A stretch of DNA of 64,000 bases from Tamarix chinensis (Eukaryota > Streptophyta > Magnoliopsida > Caryophyllales > Tamaricaceae), in assembly GCA_030549775.1 (NCBI GenBank), contig CM060171.1, positions 60,012,360 through 60,076,359 on the forward strand, written 5' to 3'. The number at the start of each line of letters is the position of its first letter. Position 1 is the first letter of the stretch. The translations under genes were made by a program, and so were the position numbers. The notes beneath the pieces were generated by a model. That model was not told the origin of the DNA. It saw only the letters and a program-made list of their open reading frames with translations, and ran no database searches. Shown here piece by piece: positions 1 to 13,800 of the stretch.

Positions 1-107
1 ACTTCCATGTGTACTAACTGCATAGTTATTAGTTGGCATTTTCTAATGCATATTAGTATTTTAGGACTTTAATGGTTGCAAAACAACATCTAAGGTCTTT
101 CATAGGG
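1..107 (+). other. Left edge: probable upstream part of gypsy element K
   Basis: No ORF or recognisable motif is visible. The stretch abuts the 5-bp duplication flanking the solo copia LTR, and the sequence beyond that LTR is gypsy gag-like, so this is probably the interrupted leader or gag region of element K. The 5' LTR of K must lie to the left of the window. This assignment is inference. Confidence 0.35.
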
Positions 108-112
108 CAGTT

Positions 113-1500
113 TGTAGGAATTTAGCCAAGCAAAACACAACGCAACGGAATGAAATCAAAGGCTAAATTTACCAGGAACATATGCTAGATTAAAGACGAA
201 CCTACTTGATCCAATTGAGTTTGTTTCAATTGATTGATTTCAATCTCCTTTGAGCGAGCGAGTGTTAATTGTGTCACACCTCTACCGGTATCCACACACT
301 TTGAATCTGGATCACTAAGGAAGCGTGCTAGCACCAATGGAACACTCTCTTAATTTCATGAATAACCAGCGTTGGTGGCTAGGTTATTTTCTCCCACTTA
401 GAGAGAGAGCAAAAAGGTGTATATATAATAAAACCCCAGCTTGGGTATTTATATTAACACTCTAGCCCACCTAGAGGTATTGGACTTGGGCCTTAATCAC
501 ATTAAAACCACTTTGACTTGATGAGATATTAATCATATTAGGATCTCATCTTATTCTTTTGATCCAGTTCAGTTCGGTGTACGACCATGTAGGTTCACGT
601 AATATTGGCAATGGACCAAAACTCCTTTTGGGCCCACAAATCATAAGAGGTCTCTAGCAAGACGTTATGACTACCCAAATTACGCAAGTGTCCTATGCTC
701 GACATAACCTATTAATAACTCATATATTTGTCCTTTTGTCACACGATATTTAGATTGAACACAAGGCATTTGTCGTGTCATCCTTGCTATGTTCAATCAC
801 ATTCTTTCTCGATCACCAAGTAAGACTAACCTTAAACAAACGACACCTCATTTGCACATAGCCATGCTAACTTTAGTTATACTTGTCGAGGGGCCCAAAG
901 ATATCTCTCTCATGTCATGAGAGGGACAAATCCCATCTTGATCAACTATGTGCCTCTATATGATTCACAACATGTCTAATCAATACCTTTATGATCACCT
1001 CTAATAAGGGTAACGTTTGGTAAAGTTAAAACAGAATGATCATCATACCGGCAAATACGAAGATCTCAGGTCAAAGGACGATATACAATTTAGAGAACAC
1101 TGATGACACTTTGCACAATATTTAATGAAGTGTCCTCCTACTGGGTCGGTCCAGTATCATGTTCCCTAACATGTATCTATGTTATTAGTTTGATATCTCA
1201 TATCAATGATCAGTGGAACATGATAATCAACTAATCAATATACTAGTCTTATAATCACTAATATCTCTTAATTAGATGATATTAGACTAGGGACAGTTCT
1301 TGAATAATAATCTTTCTATCTATTAGTAGAGTTCCACAATCCAGTCACATACTTGATTATCTACATAAAGAATAATTATTCAAAGGGATAACAACATTTG
1401 AATGAATAACATCATTTGATGCTTTTATTAATAAGCACAATCTCTAAATATGCAAATATAAATTATAACATATGATTGGTTCTAGGGCATATTTCCATTA
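113..1500 (-). mobile_element. Solo LTR of a Ty1-copia retrotransposon
   Basis: Read on the minus strand, it opens with the motif GGAAATATGCCCTAGA next to the boundary. This motif is characteristic of LTR starts in plant Ty1-copia elements of the SIRE/Maximus type (recalled family knowledge). It ends in CCTACA. A perfect 5-bp duplication, cagtt, lies at 108-112 and 1501-1505. The length of about 1.39 kb suits a copia LTR, and no copia coding sequence lies on either side, so it is a solo LTR left by LTR-LTR recombination. Oddity: with this duplication the minus-strand start is TA rather than TG, so one terminal base has probably mutated or the boundary is off by two bases. Confidence 0.8.
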
Positions 1501-1505
1501 CAGTT

Positions 1506-2560
1506 AGTACCTAATTAGAGAGGAAGATTTAGCAAGAGGAGCCTCTATAGTCACCACTGCTACCTTATTTTAAGTTGTCACTACAAGAGGATTGGCTCTA
1601 CAATGTTGATGTTCATGGTCCACTAGTCTTTAAGGTTTAGGAGGACCCAAATCTATTTGAGTGTTGGCCAAGAGATTTCGAGAAGATTTTGATACTAGTG
1701 GTTGCCTAGAGGGTAAGCAGTTGGAAAGTGGAGTGTTACACTTGCGAGGTTATGCTAATGAGTGGTGGAGTGGTTAGAAGCTAAGAGGGGCCACTACAGA
1801 TTAGTCAGAGATTTTTGTTAAGATTTTAAGGGTGTGTTTCTACCATAATTACCTAAGGATAGCGAAGAACAATAAGTTCATAGCATTGTGTCAAGGTACG
1901 CCTATGCTGGAAGAGTGCTACAATAGCAATTTGGATCTAATTTGTGTTGCTATGTTTGTAGAAGCTGATGAGAGGATGAAAGCTCACCGATTTAATTTGG
2001 GATTGAGTCTGAGAGTTCAAGAGATGCTAGTGGGCACTTGTGCACATGACTTGTAGGCCATGGTTGATTATGCCTTGGAGGAATTTGTGATTATGCAAGC
2101 CCATAGCTCCTACCCAAAGGCTAAGGGGAGGTTTTACGGGGGCCAACACTAGGGGGAGACAAGTGGTTCCAAGCTACAAGAAATCATAAGTGGGGGATAG
2201 TGTCTCGCTCTAGGGGTGGTTGAGTTAGTCAGTTGTGAGGCACTTTATATGTTAGCGGTGTGGTAATAACCACCAAAGGGTACATTTTGGTAGACATTTG
2301 CTTTAGTGTCATGGATGTGATTGGATGGGGTACCATCGATTTGAGTGTTTTACCATTAGGGGTAGTGTCCTAGAAGGGAAACTATGTTCACTAGGTACAG
2401 TGGCTTAGACGCCACAAGCTTAGAGGGCTTGGCTAATATATAGAAGAGCTAATAGGAATGCTATGTAGAAGAGAGTTTAGAGGCCCTATACTTGTCAGCC
2501 AGGGTAGGGTTTAGCAATTGTTATAGAACCTTCTCTAGGAATTTACCTAAACATTATGAG
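1506..2560 (+). pseudogene. Degenerate Ty3-gypsy gag of element K
   Basis: The best-kept piece is a 74-codon open stretch at 1832-2056. It resembles the retrotransposon gag core: a segment like LCQGTPMLEECYNSNLD, then ADERMKAHRFNLGL, then a stop, followed in frame by ALEEFVIMQA. Stops and shifts break every frame, so no functional Gag can be made. In an intact element this protein forms the nucleocapsid particle. The expected zinc knuckle near 2200 is not recognisable. It lies immediately right of the copia solo LTR and left of protease on the same strand. Confidence 0.7.
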
Positions 2561-2599
2561 TTAGTTTGATACTAACAAGTAGGCATATGTCATCATGGG

Positions 2600-3960
2600 T
2601 GGGTCCATGGTTTCTCACTTTCCTATTTATGTGGTATTTGACTCAGGTACTTCATATTTCTTTGTGTCTACTATTATCATAGCTAAGAACTCTATTATTG
2701 CTTCTAATAGGATAGAGAATTTTTTTGATCTCCCATACAGGGATAGAATTCCATGACTAGGTTTTATAGAAATTTGGCCTTACTAAATAGTGGAATTGAG
2801 CTTCTAGTAGACCTTATAGAGATTGAACTTCATGACTTAGACTTAATCCTAGAGCTAGATATGCTCTTGAGATATTAAGCTAAAATTGATTTCTCACAAG
2901 TGTGTGTGACTCTTAAGAGATCAAAGGATGCTTGGATCTCTTACCAGAGATGCAAGCCTAAGCCTTTAATGAGGATGGCGTATGCGATTGTGCTTTTCAC
3001 ATTGGTACATAAGGTGTACCCACTCTACTTATGTTGTGTTAATGATTTGGGTGTTGAGGAGCCATTGACTAAAGGTATCATAGTGATGCAAGAATTTCCA
3101 TGCGTATTTTCTAACGAGATCCCAGGTATGTCACCTATAAGTGAGGTAGACTTCATAGACCTAATAAAGCCTTTGTCAAAGGCACCCCATCACTTGGTGC
3201 CGAATGAGATGGTAGAGTTGCACACTCAACTAAAGGAGTTATTAGAGAAGGGATAGATTTTTTTGAGTGTATTTCCTTAACTAATCCTTTTTTATAACAA
3301 GAAGGATGGTGGGTTGGGACTCTACATCAATTATTGAGGAATGAACTAGGTTACGATGAAGAAACATTATCCTTTACCTTTGATTGATGACCTTTTTGAT
3401 CAACTATTTGGGCATATAGTGTTTTCAAAGATTGATCTCAAATCTGGGTATCATTAGTTGAGAATCAACAAGAGGGACATATGAAAACAACTTTCAGGAC
3501 AAGGTAGGCTATTATGAGATCATTGTGATGTCCTTTGGACTTACAAATGCACTGGCATTGTTCATGAATCTCATGAACAACATATTCTAGCCACACCAAG
3601 ATTAGTTTGTTGTGGTCTTCATTAAAGAGATCTTGATTTGCTACAACACTAGTGAGGAACATGAGCATCATCTAAGGAAAACTTTGAGATTGTGTGAGAC
3701 CATTAGTTATACGCCAAGCTTTTGAAGTGTGAGTTTTATGTTGATGAGGTAGCTTTTATCGATCATGTCATCTCAAAAGAAGGGCATGTTGGTGGATTCT
3801 GTAAAGATCCAAGCCATACTAGAGTTGTCAGCACTAATGAAATGTCAGGGAGATATATAGTTTTCTAGGATTAGCAAGATTTTTTTAGGATTGACTGTCC
3901 TTTGACTATTATGTTGAAGAAGACACCATGCTTTCATTTGAAATAAAAGTATGTCGAGGA
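2600..3960 (+). pseudogene. Degenerate protease and reverse transcriptase of element K
   Basis: An aspartic-protease active site is readable near 2640 as FDSGTSYFFVST, followed by a DLILELDML-like linker. The open stretch 2900-3256 (118 codons) is the RT N-terminal part: VMQEFPCVFSNEIPGMSP, then HTQLKELLEKG. Downstream, RT blocks are readable despite stops: [16 protein letters not shown] near 3367, [12 protein letters not shown] near 3421, and MSFGLTNAL near 3530. The YxDD catalytic box is not cleanly readable. The enzyme would copy the element RNA into DNA in cytoplasmic particles. The copy is dead. The domain order PR-RT identifies Ty3-gypsy. Confidence 0.8.
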
Positions 3961-5093
3961 ATTTGAGGAGCTCAAGAGAAGGTTGTATTTATCTCTAGTT
4001 CTTACCCTACTATTAGGTATAGAGGGATTCTAGGGGTATAGTAATTCATCCAAGCATGTTTTGTGGTGTGTGCCGATGGAACATAGAAGGGTAGTGGCAT
4101 ATGATTCTCACCAATTGAATAAGAACGGGTAAAACTATCCCACTCATGACCTTGAGATACATACAACAATTTTTTTCCTTGAAGATCTAGAGACAATTCC
4201 TTTATGGAGTGCAGTATAAGTTTTACATGAACTATAAGAGTCTTAAGTACATGATCACTCAGTGTGAGTTGAATATAATACATTAAAGGTCTCTAAAGTT
4301 GGTTATGGACTAAAATTTGGAGTTGACCTACGAAGAGGGTGAGTCTAATGTCGGAGTGAATGCTCTTAGTAGAATTATGTCACAATCCTTCATTTTGCTA
4401 ATTGTTTTAGACTGGATTAATAAGGGCTTTAGGTGATGGTCATTGAGATCATTAGGTTCAAGGATCTTGAGACAAAGATGAGTGCTCTCACTATTACACT
4501 GACTATTTTTGATGATATTCGAGCTATCCAGTCAGAAGATGTCAAGCTCAAGCACATTAGGTAAGCTATAGTAGAGGGTAGAATAGTGGGTTTTTATATT
4601 TTTAAGAATGGAAGTATCCGTTTTAGAGGGAGATGGTGTTTTCTCTAGTGTTGTTGGAAGGTTAAGAGGAAGATTATTGAGGAAGGTAATCATGTGTCTT
4701 ATTTCGTCCATATTAGAGGAGATAAGTTGTTTAAGGACTTGAAGCGGATCTATTAGTGACCCTATATGATGTGGGAGGTTGTAGAATTTATAGTTAGGTG
4801 CTTGACTTATTAGAATATCAAGGTCAAGTACAAGTGCCCTATAGGGTTGGTTTAGCTATTAGAGGTTCCCAAGTGGAAGTGAGATAGTGTGTTAATGGAA
4901 ATCATGGCGATTTTATCGAGTACTCACAATTGTTTAGATTTGATTTGGGTTGCATTGGACCAAATTGGCAGTATTCTTACCGATGATGTCAACCTGGAGT
5001 ATAGAATATATGGCTAGTGCTTATATCAATAATGTGGCATGGTACCATAGGGTGTCCAAGGACATTGTGTTAGACTGTGATTGTAGATTATTC
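3961..5093 (+). pseudogene. Degenerate RNase H and first part of integrase, element K
   Basis: The segment continues the polyprotein after RT. Near 4500 a block reads ALTITLTIFDDIRAIQ, matching the linker before integrase; the corresponding block of H2 near 35165 reads very similarly. Near 4850-4985 there is a Tekay/Del-style integrase core (GL..LLEVPKWK, then WVALDQIGS), and near 5000 EYMASAYINNVAWYHRVSKD. The reading breaks at 5093, in the middle of the catalytic core, where element H begins, and resumes at 57233 in the same order. All frames contain stops. Confidence 0.75.
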
Positions 5094-5858
5094 TATAACA
5101 TCCCTATTTTTCACTAATACAAATTTTTCATTTTAAAAATCTTATAGAAGAGGAAAAACTTAGGAAAAACGGGATATTACCCCTATACCTAACATAGGAT
5201 AAGTGCTAACCTCCCATCCCATGTCAGATAGAAGACTGAGAAACCAAAACAAAACAAACCAATAGTAGAGTGGGAAAAAACTAGTGGATGATGTAAAACA
5301 GAAAACTTCCAAGTATAAGGCCTCATTAGATTGAAATATATAGTGTAACAACCCTAAATTAACTATAGAAAAACTTCGTTTAATGAAAAGAGTTTAACAG
5401 AAATGAAAAGATAAAATTGTAAATTCGGGGGCATTACCGCCACACTTAGTACCAGATCGGTTCACTCCTATTGTCCTGGTACTAAGTGCTAAGGCTAGAC
5501 AAGATTAACATCAAATACGAGTCATTAATAAAACACCAGTCATTATTAAAACACAAGTCATACAGAATCTGAGTGCGGAAGTCAAAAGTTACAACCCAAA
5601 AGTACAGTTTTAAAGTACCAAATGACAGAGAACATCATACAACAGGACAAAACAAAATATAATAGTACAGGGAGAACAAAATAGATGATGGACGCAGGCC
5701 ATGTCACTCTCGACCCCCAAGTTAGGTACAGGCTCAACTCTCAACCCTGCCTGATGCCTCATAAGCATCATAGGCATCGAAGACATCGTCCCCTACCTGC
5801 ACAAACTCAGACGAGTCTTTTTCTCGTAGGAATGAGCAGTACCCATGAAACGGGTAAT

Positions 5859-5875
5859 CAGTACGCTACGTACTG
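5859..5875. repeat. Perfect short palindrome in LTR A
   Basis: The sequence cagtacgctacgtactg has two 7-base arms that are exact reverse complements around a 3-base loop. The neighbouring accc-n-gggt at 5841-5854 adds a second small inverted repeat. The same block recurs with changes in J (about 52197-52213) and D (about 35612-35628), always just after a GGAATGAGCA motif. A function such as RNA structure or protein binding is inference. Confidence 0.55.
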
Positions 5876-6054
5876 AGTAAGATAACCGTGCAACTAAGGC
5901 TAAACATATAAAATACACAACATATGCATGATCATATAGGCAACATATAATAATACAGATAATGAGGCCGGTTACGTTCTAATTAAACTTGTTCTTTGAA
6001 TTTCTTAATGACATACTCATTTTCATGTATACTCTTTATTAATCCATATGAGTG

Positions 6055-6420
6055 CGAGGATCCCACTATTATAGGCGGTGGATCGGAGATACGTACAGGG
6101 CAGACCACTCCTGACCACTATCATTCATCGGTGGACCGGTCTCCAGGGCAAAACGCTCCTGGCTACTATTATTTACCGGTGGACCGGTCTGGCCCCGACT
6201 CACATGGTGTTCCACTGTAAGTACTTAGTGTATTTCCCATGTCTTAGCTTCATTATGTTTGGTTTTTTGAGCATGGAATCCCCCATTATTATAGCTGGTG
6301 GATCAGAAATCATGCAAGGCAACACTCTCCTGGCCACTATTATTCGCCGGTGGATTGGTCTGTAGGGTACCCCGGCTTTTGGCTATTATTATTCGCCAGT
6401 GGACCGGTCTAGGCCCGGCT
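6055..6420. repeat. Six-copy CCACTATTATT module array in LTR A
   Basis: About six units begin with CCACTATTATT-like sequence and continue CGCCGGTGG-ACCGGTCT. They lie at about 6063, 6116, 6162, 6283, 6336 and 6382. Each unit has CCAC...GTGG arms plus an internal ACCGGT palindrome. Equivalent arrays lie in B (11525-11880), C (37355-37700), J (52400-52530) and, weakly, D (35805-35890). Confidence 0.7.
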
Positions 6421-7779
6421 CAACACTCTTTCTCTTTAAATGATTAGTGTCTTATTCATGCCTTATTCGAGGATTTTCTTTACACTTGACATGCATGCCG
6501 CCCATCTTCTACCTCTATCCTCCCAAGAGGGACCCATCCTATATCTTAAGACTCTGGCACCTCCTACCTGCCCCGACATCCCTTCCTTATTCCATCACAC
6601 ACACTAGAAGCCCAATTCCATTGCAAATGGGTCAAGGCCCACCACCTCATACAATTAAGCCCATTTATAGTCCTCCCTAGGGTTTTCTCCAGAAAAAAAA
6701 ACCTAATTTGGGCCTATGTGGCCCATCCTTCTCTACCCTACACGACCGAAACTATTTTGGCACCCCACATGTCACGATTCTTAGATTTAACTCTCCCCTC
6801 ATACCTCACTTACACTCATTTATCATTTCATTATTTTCTCTTTCTTTTTCTACCTTCTCAAATTAGGGTTTCTTCTCAAACTCTAGTCGGTCCCTATGTA
6901 CCCTTATATTATCCTAGGTACTATTTTTCACCTCGAGCCTCCAATCACCCAAACAAACCTTCTATTGCCTTCCGCACGTCCCAAAGTAACTTTCCATACG
7001 TAAGGTTCGCCCCTATGCGGACCTTAACCACCCCATGCAAATCCCTCGATCTCTAGCATGCCAAACCCTAAGATTTCCATGCAAACCTTAGTTCCTCCCA
7101 TGTAAACCTTAGTTTCTCCCACTCTTTTTATTTTATTTGAATCCCCCCTTTTATTCACCACACATGTGTCATGGTTATTTAGGTTATCCTTACCTATGTT
7201 AGCTAACTTACTTCCCCTTTTTTATCTTACTTTCTCATTTTTCTCTTTCATGCCTCCATCCCACATCACCACATCAAATGCCCTAACATACATATCCTAA
7301 GGGGCTACATCACATCACGTCACAACTTGCAGTATATCCATATTAGCACATACTAAAAAAAGAGTACATGAACATACCTCGATTCCAAGCCGCGCTACAC
7401 ATAAAATAGTTAAGATAATAGCATATAGAACATGACATATAATTAAACAGGACATCCAAGGCAAGTAAGACATGTAACACATAGGCGGCCTCAGCTACAC
7501 CCTTACCTAGACGCCACCGGGCTTGGAGCACGCTCCTACGCCTCCTAGGGTTTTTGACTCGATTCACCTATAAGAGGGAAATACTATGGGTTAATCTCCC
7601 TCTACCAAAATTACCATAATTTCCTATCTTACCACTATCATGGCCTACTACTAAGGGTAATAATGATAATAGTAGTTTTATAATTAAAAGTAGGGTTATT
7701 ATTCTTAAAATGATTAATCGTGCCACTACTAACCAAAGTAAGTCTTAGTAATATTCATAGTATTAAAGTAACGATTTCA

Positions 7780-8440
<661 letters not shown>

Positions 8441-8469
8441 CTATTAATATTAAAATCATTAACACTTTT

Positions 8470-9480
8470 ATATACAGAGTTTAAGGGTTAAGGAGTTGGG
8501 AGACCACCTAGGCTAGGTGGTGGAGCCGGTGGCAATGGCGGTGGTGGAGGAAGAAGGGTGGTGGAGAGATGGATGTGGAGGCTAGGGGAGAGGGAAGTAG
8601 GGGAAAATGGAGGTGTGGGGAGGTAGGGCAAGGTTCCCTAGTTATTTTGGGGGGTAGAGACGGCGCTATAGGCGGCAGAACCGGCGGCATGAGGTGTGGC
8701 ACAGGGTCGAATGGGGCTGTTCAAGAAGGTGATTTTACACGACCGGAGTGGCTCGTGTAGGGCAAGGTAAGGAAGGATGGTGGATCGGTTGTGTAGAGGG
8801 TGGTGTAGGGAACGTTTTGGTGGCCAGAGTGGGCGGTGACGATGGTCGACGGTGGAGAAAAGAGAGGTTGAACAGACGGTGGCCCACGATTTGATTTTCT
8901 GGGCTGCCAAAATCAAAACCCAATTATGGCAGCCTTCGGGACTATTTATAGCTCGATTAGAAGGGGAAAACAAAAAAGGGGAGTGGGAGAGTAGGGGGCA
9001 AGGGGTTATGGGCTCTGACTAATGAGTGTAGGCTGGCGCAGGTCTACCTTCGTAGGCCATCTTTTGTCGGGGCAGGAGGAATGGCACGTAGGTGAGGGGA
9101 GTAATGGCTGGTCGAAAGTGGGGATAAGTCAACGGGGAAGAAAGGGGAGGAATGGCCGGAGTGGGCAGTGTGGTTGGTGGCGGGATTCCCAACACCGACT
9201 GTGGGAGTTGCAGGGTGCAGGAGGTTGAAGATGACGCAGGTGGGAGAGGGCTGGACTAGCGATCCAGGGGAAAAGAAGAAAGAAAGAAAAAGGGGAGGCC
9301 GAACTGGCCGGGAGAGGGGAAAAATGACGCGGGGAGGGGCTGGGCCGCATAGGGGGGAGAAGTTGGGGCAGCGGGCTAGCCTAGGCCGGGGAAAAAAGGA
9401 GAAAAAAGAAGAGAAGGAAAGGAAAGAAAAGGAAAAAGAGGGGGGAAAAGGGAAAAGAAAAAGGAAAAAGAAAGGAAAAT
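8470..9480. repeat. G/A-rich low-complexity zone of LTR A
   Basis: The plus strand is strongly G- and A-rich (runs of ggtggtggag, gaaaagaaagaaa). Several short ORFs on both strands (for example 9168-9488 and 8638-8973) are compositional and match no family I know. The same zone occurs in B (13900-15110), C (39660-40515), I (42540-43170 and 46720-47210) and J (53960-54910). It is a shared architectural part of these LTRs and lies near the transcription-start half if the LTR reads on the minus strand. Confidence 0.6.
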
Positions 9481-10810
9481 GTGGTTAGCTTAATTAATAT
9501 ATTTTGGGCAATTTAGAATATTTAATAAAATATAAATATTAAAATAATAATTAAATTCTCTTTTAGGTTGATTTAGGAATTTTAAAAGAATTTTTTTAAA
9601 TTCCATTTTAATTAGTAAAATACTCAAACATTTTTTAATTAAATTATTTATTAATTTCTCCTAGGTTTACCTTAATTATTTTACTCTTATTTTAATAAAA
9701 ATAGTTTATTTAATTAATTTTTCTAATAATTTCTTATTTGGCCATGATTCCCTAAATTAGGATTTTGGGGTATTTCATATAGTGTCCAAGGAAGTAAAAT
9801 TAACTAGAATATAGGGTTGAAATAACATAGAAAAAAATATAGCGAAACTCTAAACTCTATTCAATCAAGGGCCTCTCATAGCCTCATGATGTCAACGCTC
9901 TCAAAACCCATTCTCAACACGAGATTAGCCAACTACAAGTCTTCCTCGAAAACTAGCACACAACTCTCTACTTGTGGGAATGAGCATGTGACTTAGCAAA
10001 TGGGCACATTAATATGCTTCATACTAAATAAAACAAGTTAACCCTTTAATGAATCCACAAACACACAATGTACTCTTGCATATAAGAGATATGAATGGTT
10101 TCACACATACTCCGTAGAATAGGATACATGCTCTATCATGATCACATTAGTCATAGAAGGTTCGTACCACAAATGACTAATCATGCTTGACACTTTGGTA
10201 CTACATCATGGATGACAATATACATGTTAGAAGTAGAATGACCAAATTAATTGTAAGGTTACATTCATCTAGGTACACATGTTCTTCCATAGGCCATCCT
10301 CTACATTACGTTTACTTTACTCTACTCAAATTTCTCTTAAACCACATTCTTTTGTGAGATACTTATTCCAATTATTATTCAAATGCTCTTTCCAATATTT
10401 ATCATTATCATCAAGTGATGGATTGTGGACCACCCCAAGGTCTCACATATGATGAAAGCACGTAAAAAACAAGGGACATAAAGTCGAGGTCGAAGCTAAG
10501 TAACCAGAAATGGATAAAAGTTTAAGCTAAAGCCAAAAACCACCTAGGTAACCATACCTTTTAGTATCGATACCTTTATTACATTGTTAGTTTCTAGAGT
10601 AGGTAAGACATCAAGATCTACTAGGATCCCACTCAAACGCAAAGCTTGAAGGCACCAACAATGCCTGAAGACAGAATAAACCTCAATAGTTAATTGAGGA
10701 TTGGGTAACCCACACCTATACACAATTCGATTGTTTTTCACTTTAGGTGATTAGTATATTATTCATGAGGTTAGGAGATCACATAAGGCCCACAAAAAAT
10801 ACAAACATGA

Positions 10811-13800
10811 TGTAACAAGCCCTAAATTTACTACTGAAAAATTTTCTTTTATTTAAAAAGTTGTGGAAGCAAAAACCATAAAGTTCGGGGATGTTAACAC
10901 CACACTTAGTAGTATACTCATTTCTTCCTATCGTCCCAGTACCAAGTGCTAAGGCTAAAAAGAGAAAAATAAAATTTACTTAAATACCACCTTTATTTGA
11001 ATTAGAGTAGCGCATTAGATTGTTTACAAGAGTAAAATAATTTTTTTTAAAAAGGAAGAAAAAGGTGGAGAGAGAAACCCCAAAAGTTTTCCAGATAATC
11101 CTTATGCTTGTACCCGATACTCACTTGAATAGTACCTACAACAAACCTGTAAGTGAGAATGCCCATTGAATAGGTAAGAGCCCACAAATGGCACTGTTTA
11201 GTACTATGGTACAGAGTAACCCTTTATACCAAACTGAAAGGCTTAACAATTCATGATATAAAATGACAACATATATGGGCTTAGGAAAATCATGATCGAT
11301 ATCAGGACTAATACACAAGGCAACACCACATACAGTAAGAAATGCATAAAACAATATCCATGTACTTAACAATTCCATCATATACCCAAGTAGGGACAGG
11401 AAGCAAAGCCAAACTTATATTTTAATAATGGATCATAAAGTTGAATTCAATACTTTTGGTCACAAGTCATTAGTTAAACATTATTTAACATCATCTCTCA
11501 AATTATATTCATGTGAGTGCGTGAACCCTACTATTATAGCCGGTAGATCATAATACACTTTATGGAAGAATGTACCTAACCACTATTATTCGTCGGTGGA
11601 CTGGTCTTCAGAGAAACCTGCACCTGGCCACTATTATTTGCCAGTGGAAAGGTCTAGCCCAACTCATATGGTGTTCCACTATAAGTGATTAGTGTCATCC
11701 CATAAGTTTTTGTCAACCAATGTTTGGTTTATTGATCTTGGGATCCCCCACTATTATAGTTGGTGGACCAAAAATACACTTTAGGGTAAAACACACCTAA
11801 TCACTATTATTCTCCAGTGGACTGGTCTCTAGGGAACCCTACACTTGGCCACTATTATTTGCCGGTGAACCGCTCTGGGTCTGGCTCAATAATCTTTCTC
11901 TTTACTTAATTAATATTTTATCAATGTCTTATTTAATAAGTCCATTTATTTAATTCAAGGGGGAAAAGGTCATGAATCCAGAGACACAAAGATATTTCAA
12001 CCATAGAATCAAGTATTTTATATCAAGGATCATGGCATACATAAAGCCCTAACACATAAAACCAGGCGCCTCTTGCATGATTATGAAATAAACAACCTAT
12101 CATACCCGTAATCACCTATTCAACCCTATACCATGCGTTATCTTTATGATATTTACCAATTTACCAAAATACCCTTAACCTTATAGCATGCATGGATATA
12201 CTTAAACAAGTACTCCTAAGGCCATAAACCCTTATTCTTTTATTTAATATCCCTTATGTCTTATCATGGAAGCTTATTTAATCCATTGTCATGTCATAAG
12301 AAATTGAGCGATTTCCTGTTTATCGTTACAAAGTTACTAAAATACCTCTATTTTGTAAAGTTACCATGTTACCCTTCATGTATGTATTATTACCAAAATA
12401 CCCTCTACATTTCTTAAATTACCAAATTACCCCCATACTGATTAAATTACAAACTTTATCTCTCATACTTGTTGAGTTACCAAATTACCCTTCTAGTTGG
12501 TTGAATTACTAATATACCCTCCATACCAGTTAAAACTACCAAATTACCTCTCAAGTATATTAAATTACCAAATTCCCCTTTTGTCAGATAATTTACCAAA
12601 TTACCTTTCTTACTTATTAATATTACCAAATTTCCCTTCACACTTATTAAATTTACCAGGATGCCCTTTTGGTTGGTGAAATTACCAAATTACCTTTCTT
12701 ACTTATTAAAATTACCAATTTTCCCTTCACACTTATTTAATTTACCAACTTACCCTTTTGGTTTGTCAAATTACCAATTTTTCCCTTATCGTGCTAAATT
12801 ACTAGAATACCCTTCTTACCTATCACTTTGCCGTTTTACCCCCTTTATTCACCAAATTACCAAGTTGTCCTTCCTTTATGTCAAATTACTAAAATGCCCT
12901 TCTCACTCATTATTTTATCATTTTACCCCTTTTACTCACAAACTTACCAAGTTATCCTCCTTATGTACCAAATTACCAAAATACCCTTCTTCTTTATTAA
13001 ATTACCACCTTATCCTCTTTACTTACAAAAATTACTAAAATACCCTTCCTTTATGCTAAATTACCAAAATACCCTTTTCCTTTAGTTAATTCACCAAAAT
13101 ACCTTCTTACTCATAAAAATTACCAAGTTATTCCCTTTTCCATGAAAAATTACTAAAATGCCCTTATTACTTATTCATTTACCATTTTATTACCCTTTAC
13201 TCTTATAAATTATCATTTTTCCCTTTTTATACCAATTTACTAAAATACCCTCACCACATAATATATTAATATACATGGTCCATATACATCATCCAACAGT
13301 ACCAACTATTCTAATTTATTATTAATAATGATTATCACCTACTTTACTTACTTATTTAGGCCATACCTTTGTATAAGAAAAAGTAATAAAAGGCCCCTAG
13401 GGATTATATTAACATTATTCATGGCCACATTAACTTGTCATGTCACATATAAGCATTTCACATTATCCTTAACCATACGGCTCCTTCCTTAACTATCATT
13501 TCTACACATGACACATATATTAATAAGCTTTTCATTTCAACAACCATCATATACAACAAATTATATTATACTTAACATTATACATCATGCATATAAACAT
13601 AATAAAACCCTAATGTTCTAGTATACATATATCCACACATTTTAGTAGGGTATAGTGGTTATCTTATTTCCAACAATAATTAAACCTTACCAGTACCCTA
13701 GTTAAAGGATTGAACTTTAATTAGTAAAAATTAATACCAAAACTAGTATATTAGAATTAGAAATCAATAGAATAAACTTTTATCAAAAGCTTAATTAATA

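Noticed and set aside
12497..13085. Three overlapping Tyr/Leu/Pro-rich ORFs
   Set aside because: They translate the TTACC minisatellite of LTR B; the periodicity is that of the DNA repeat.
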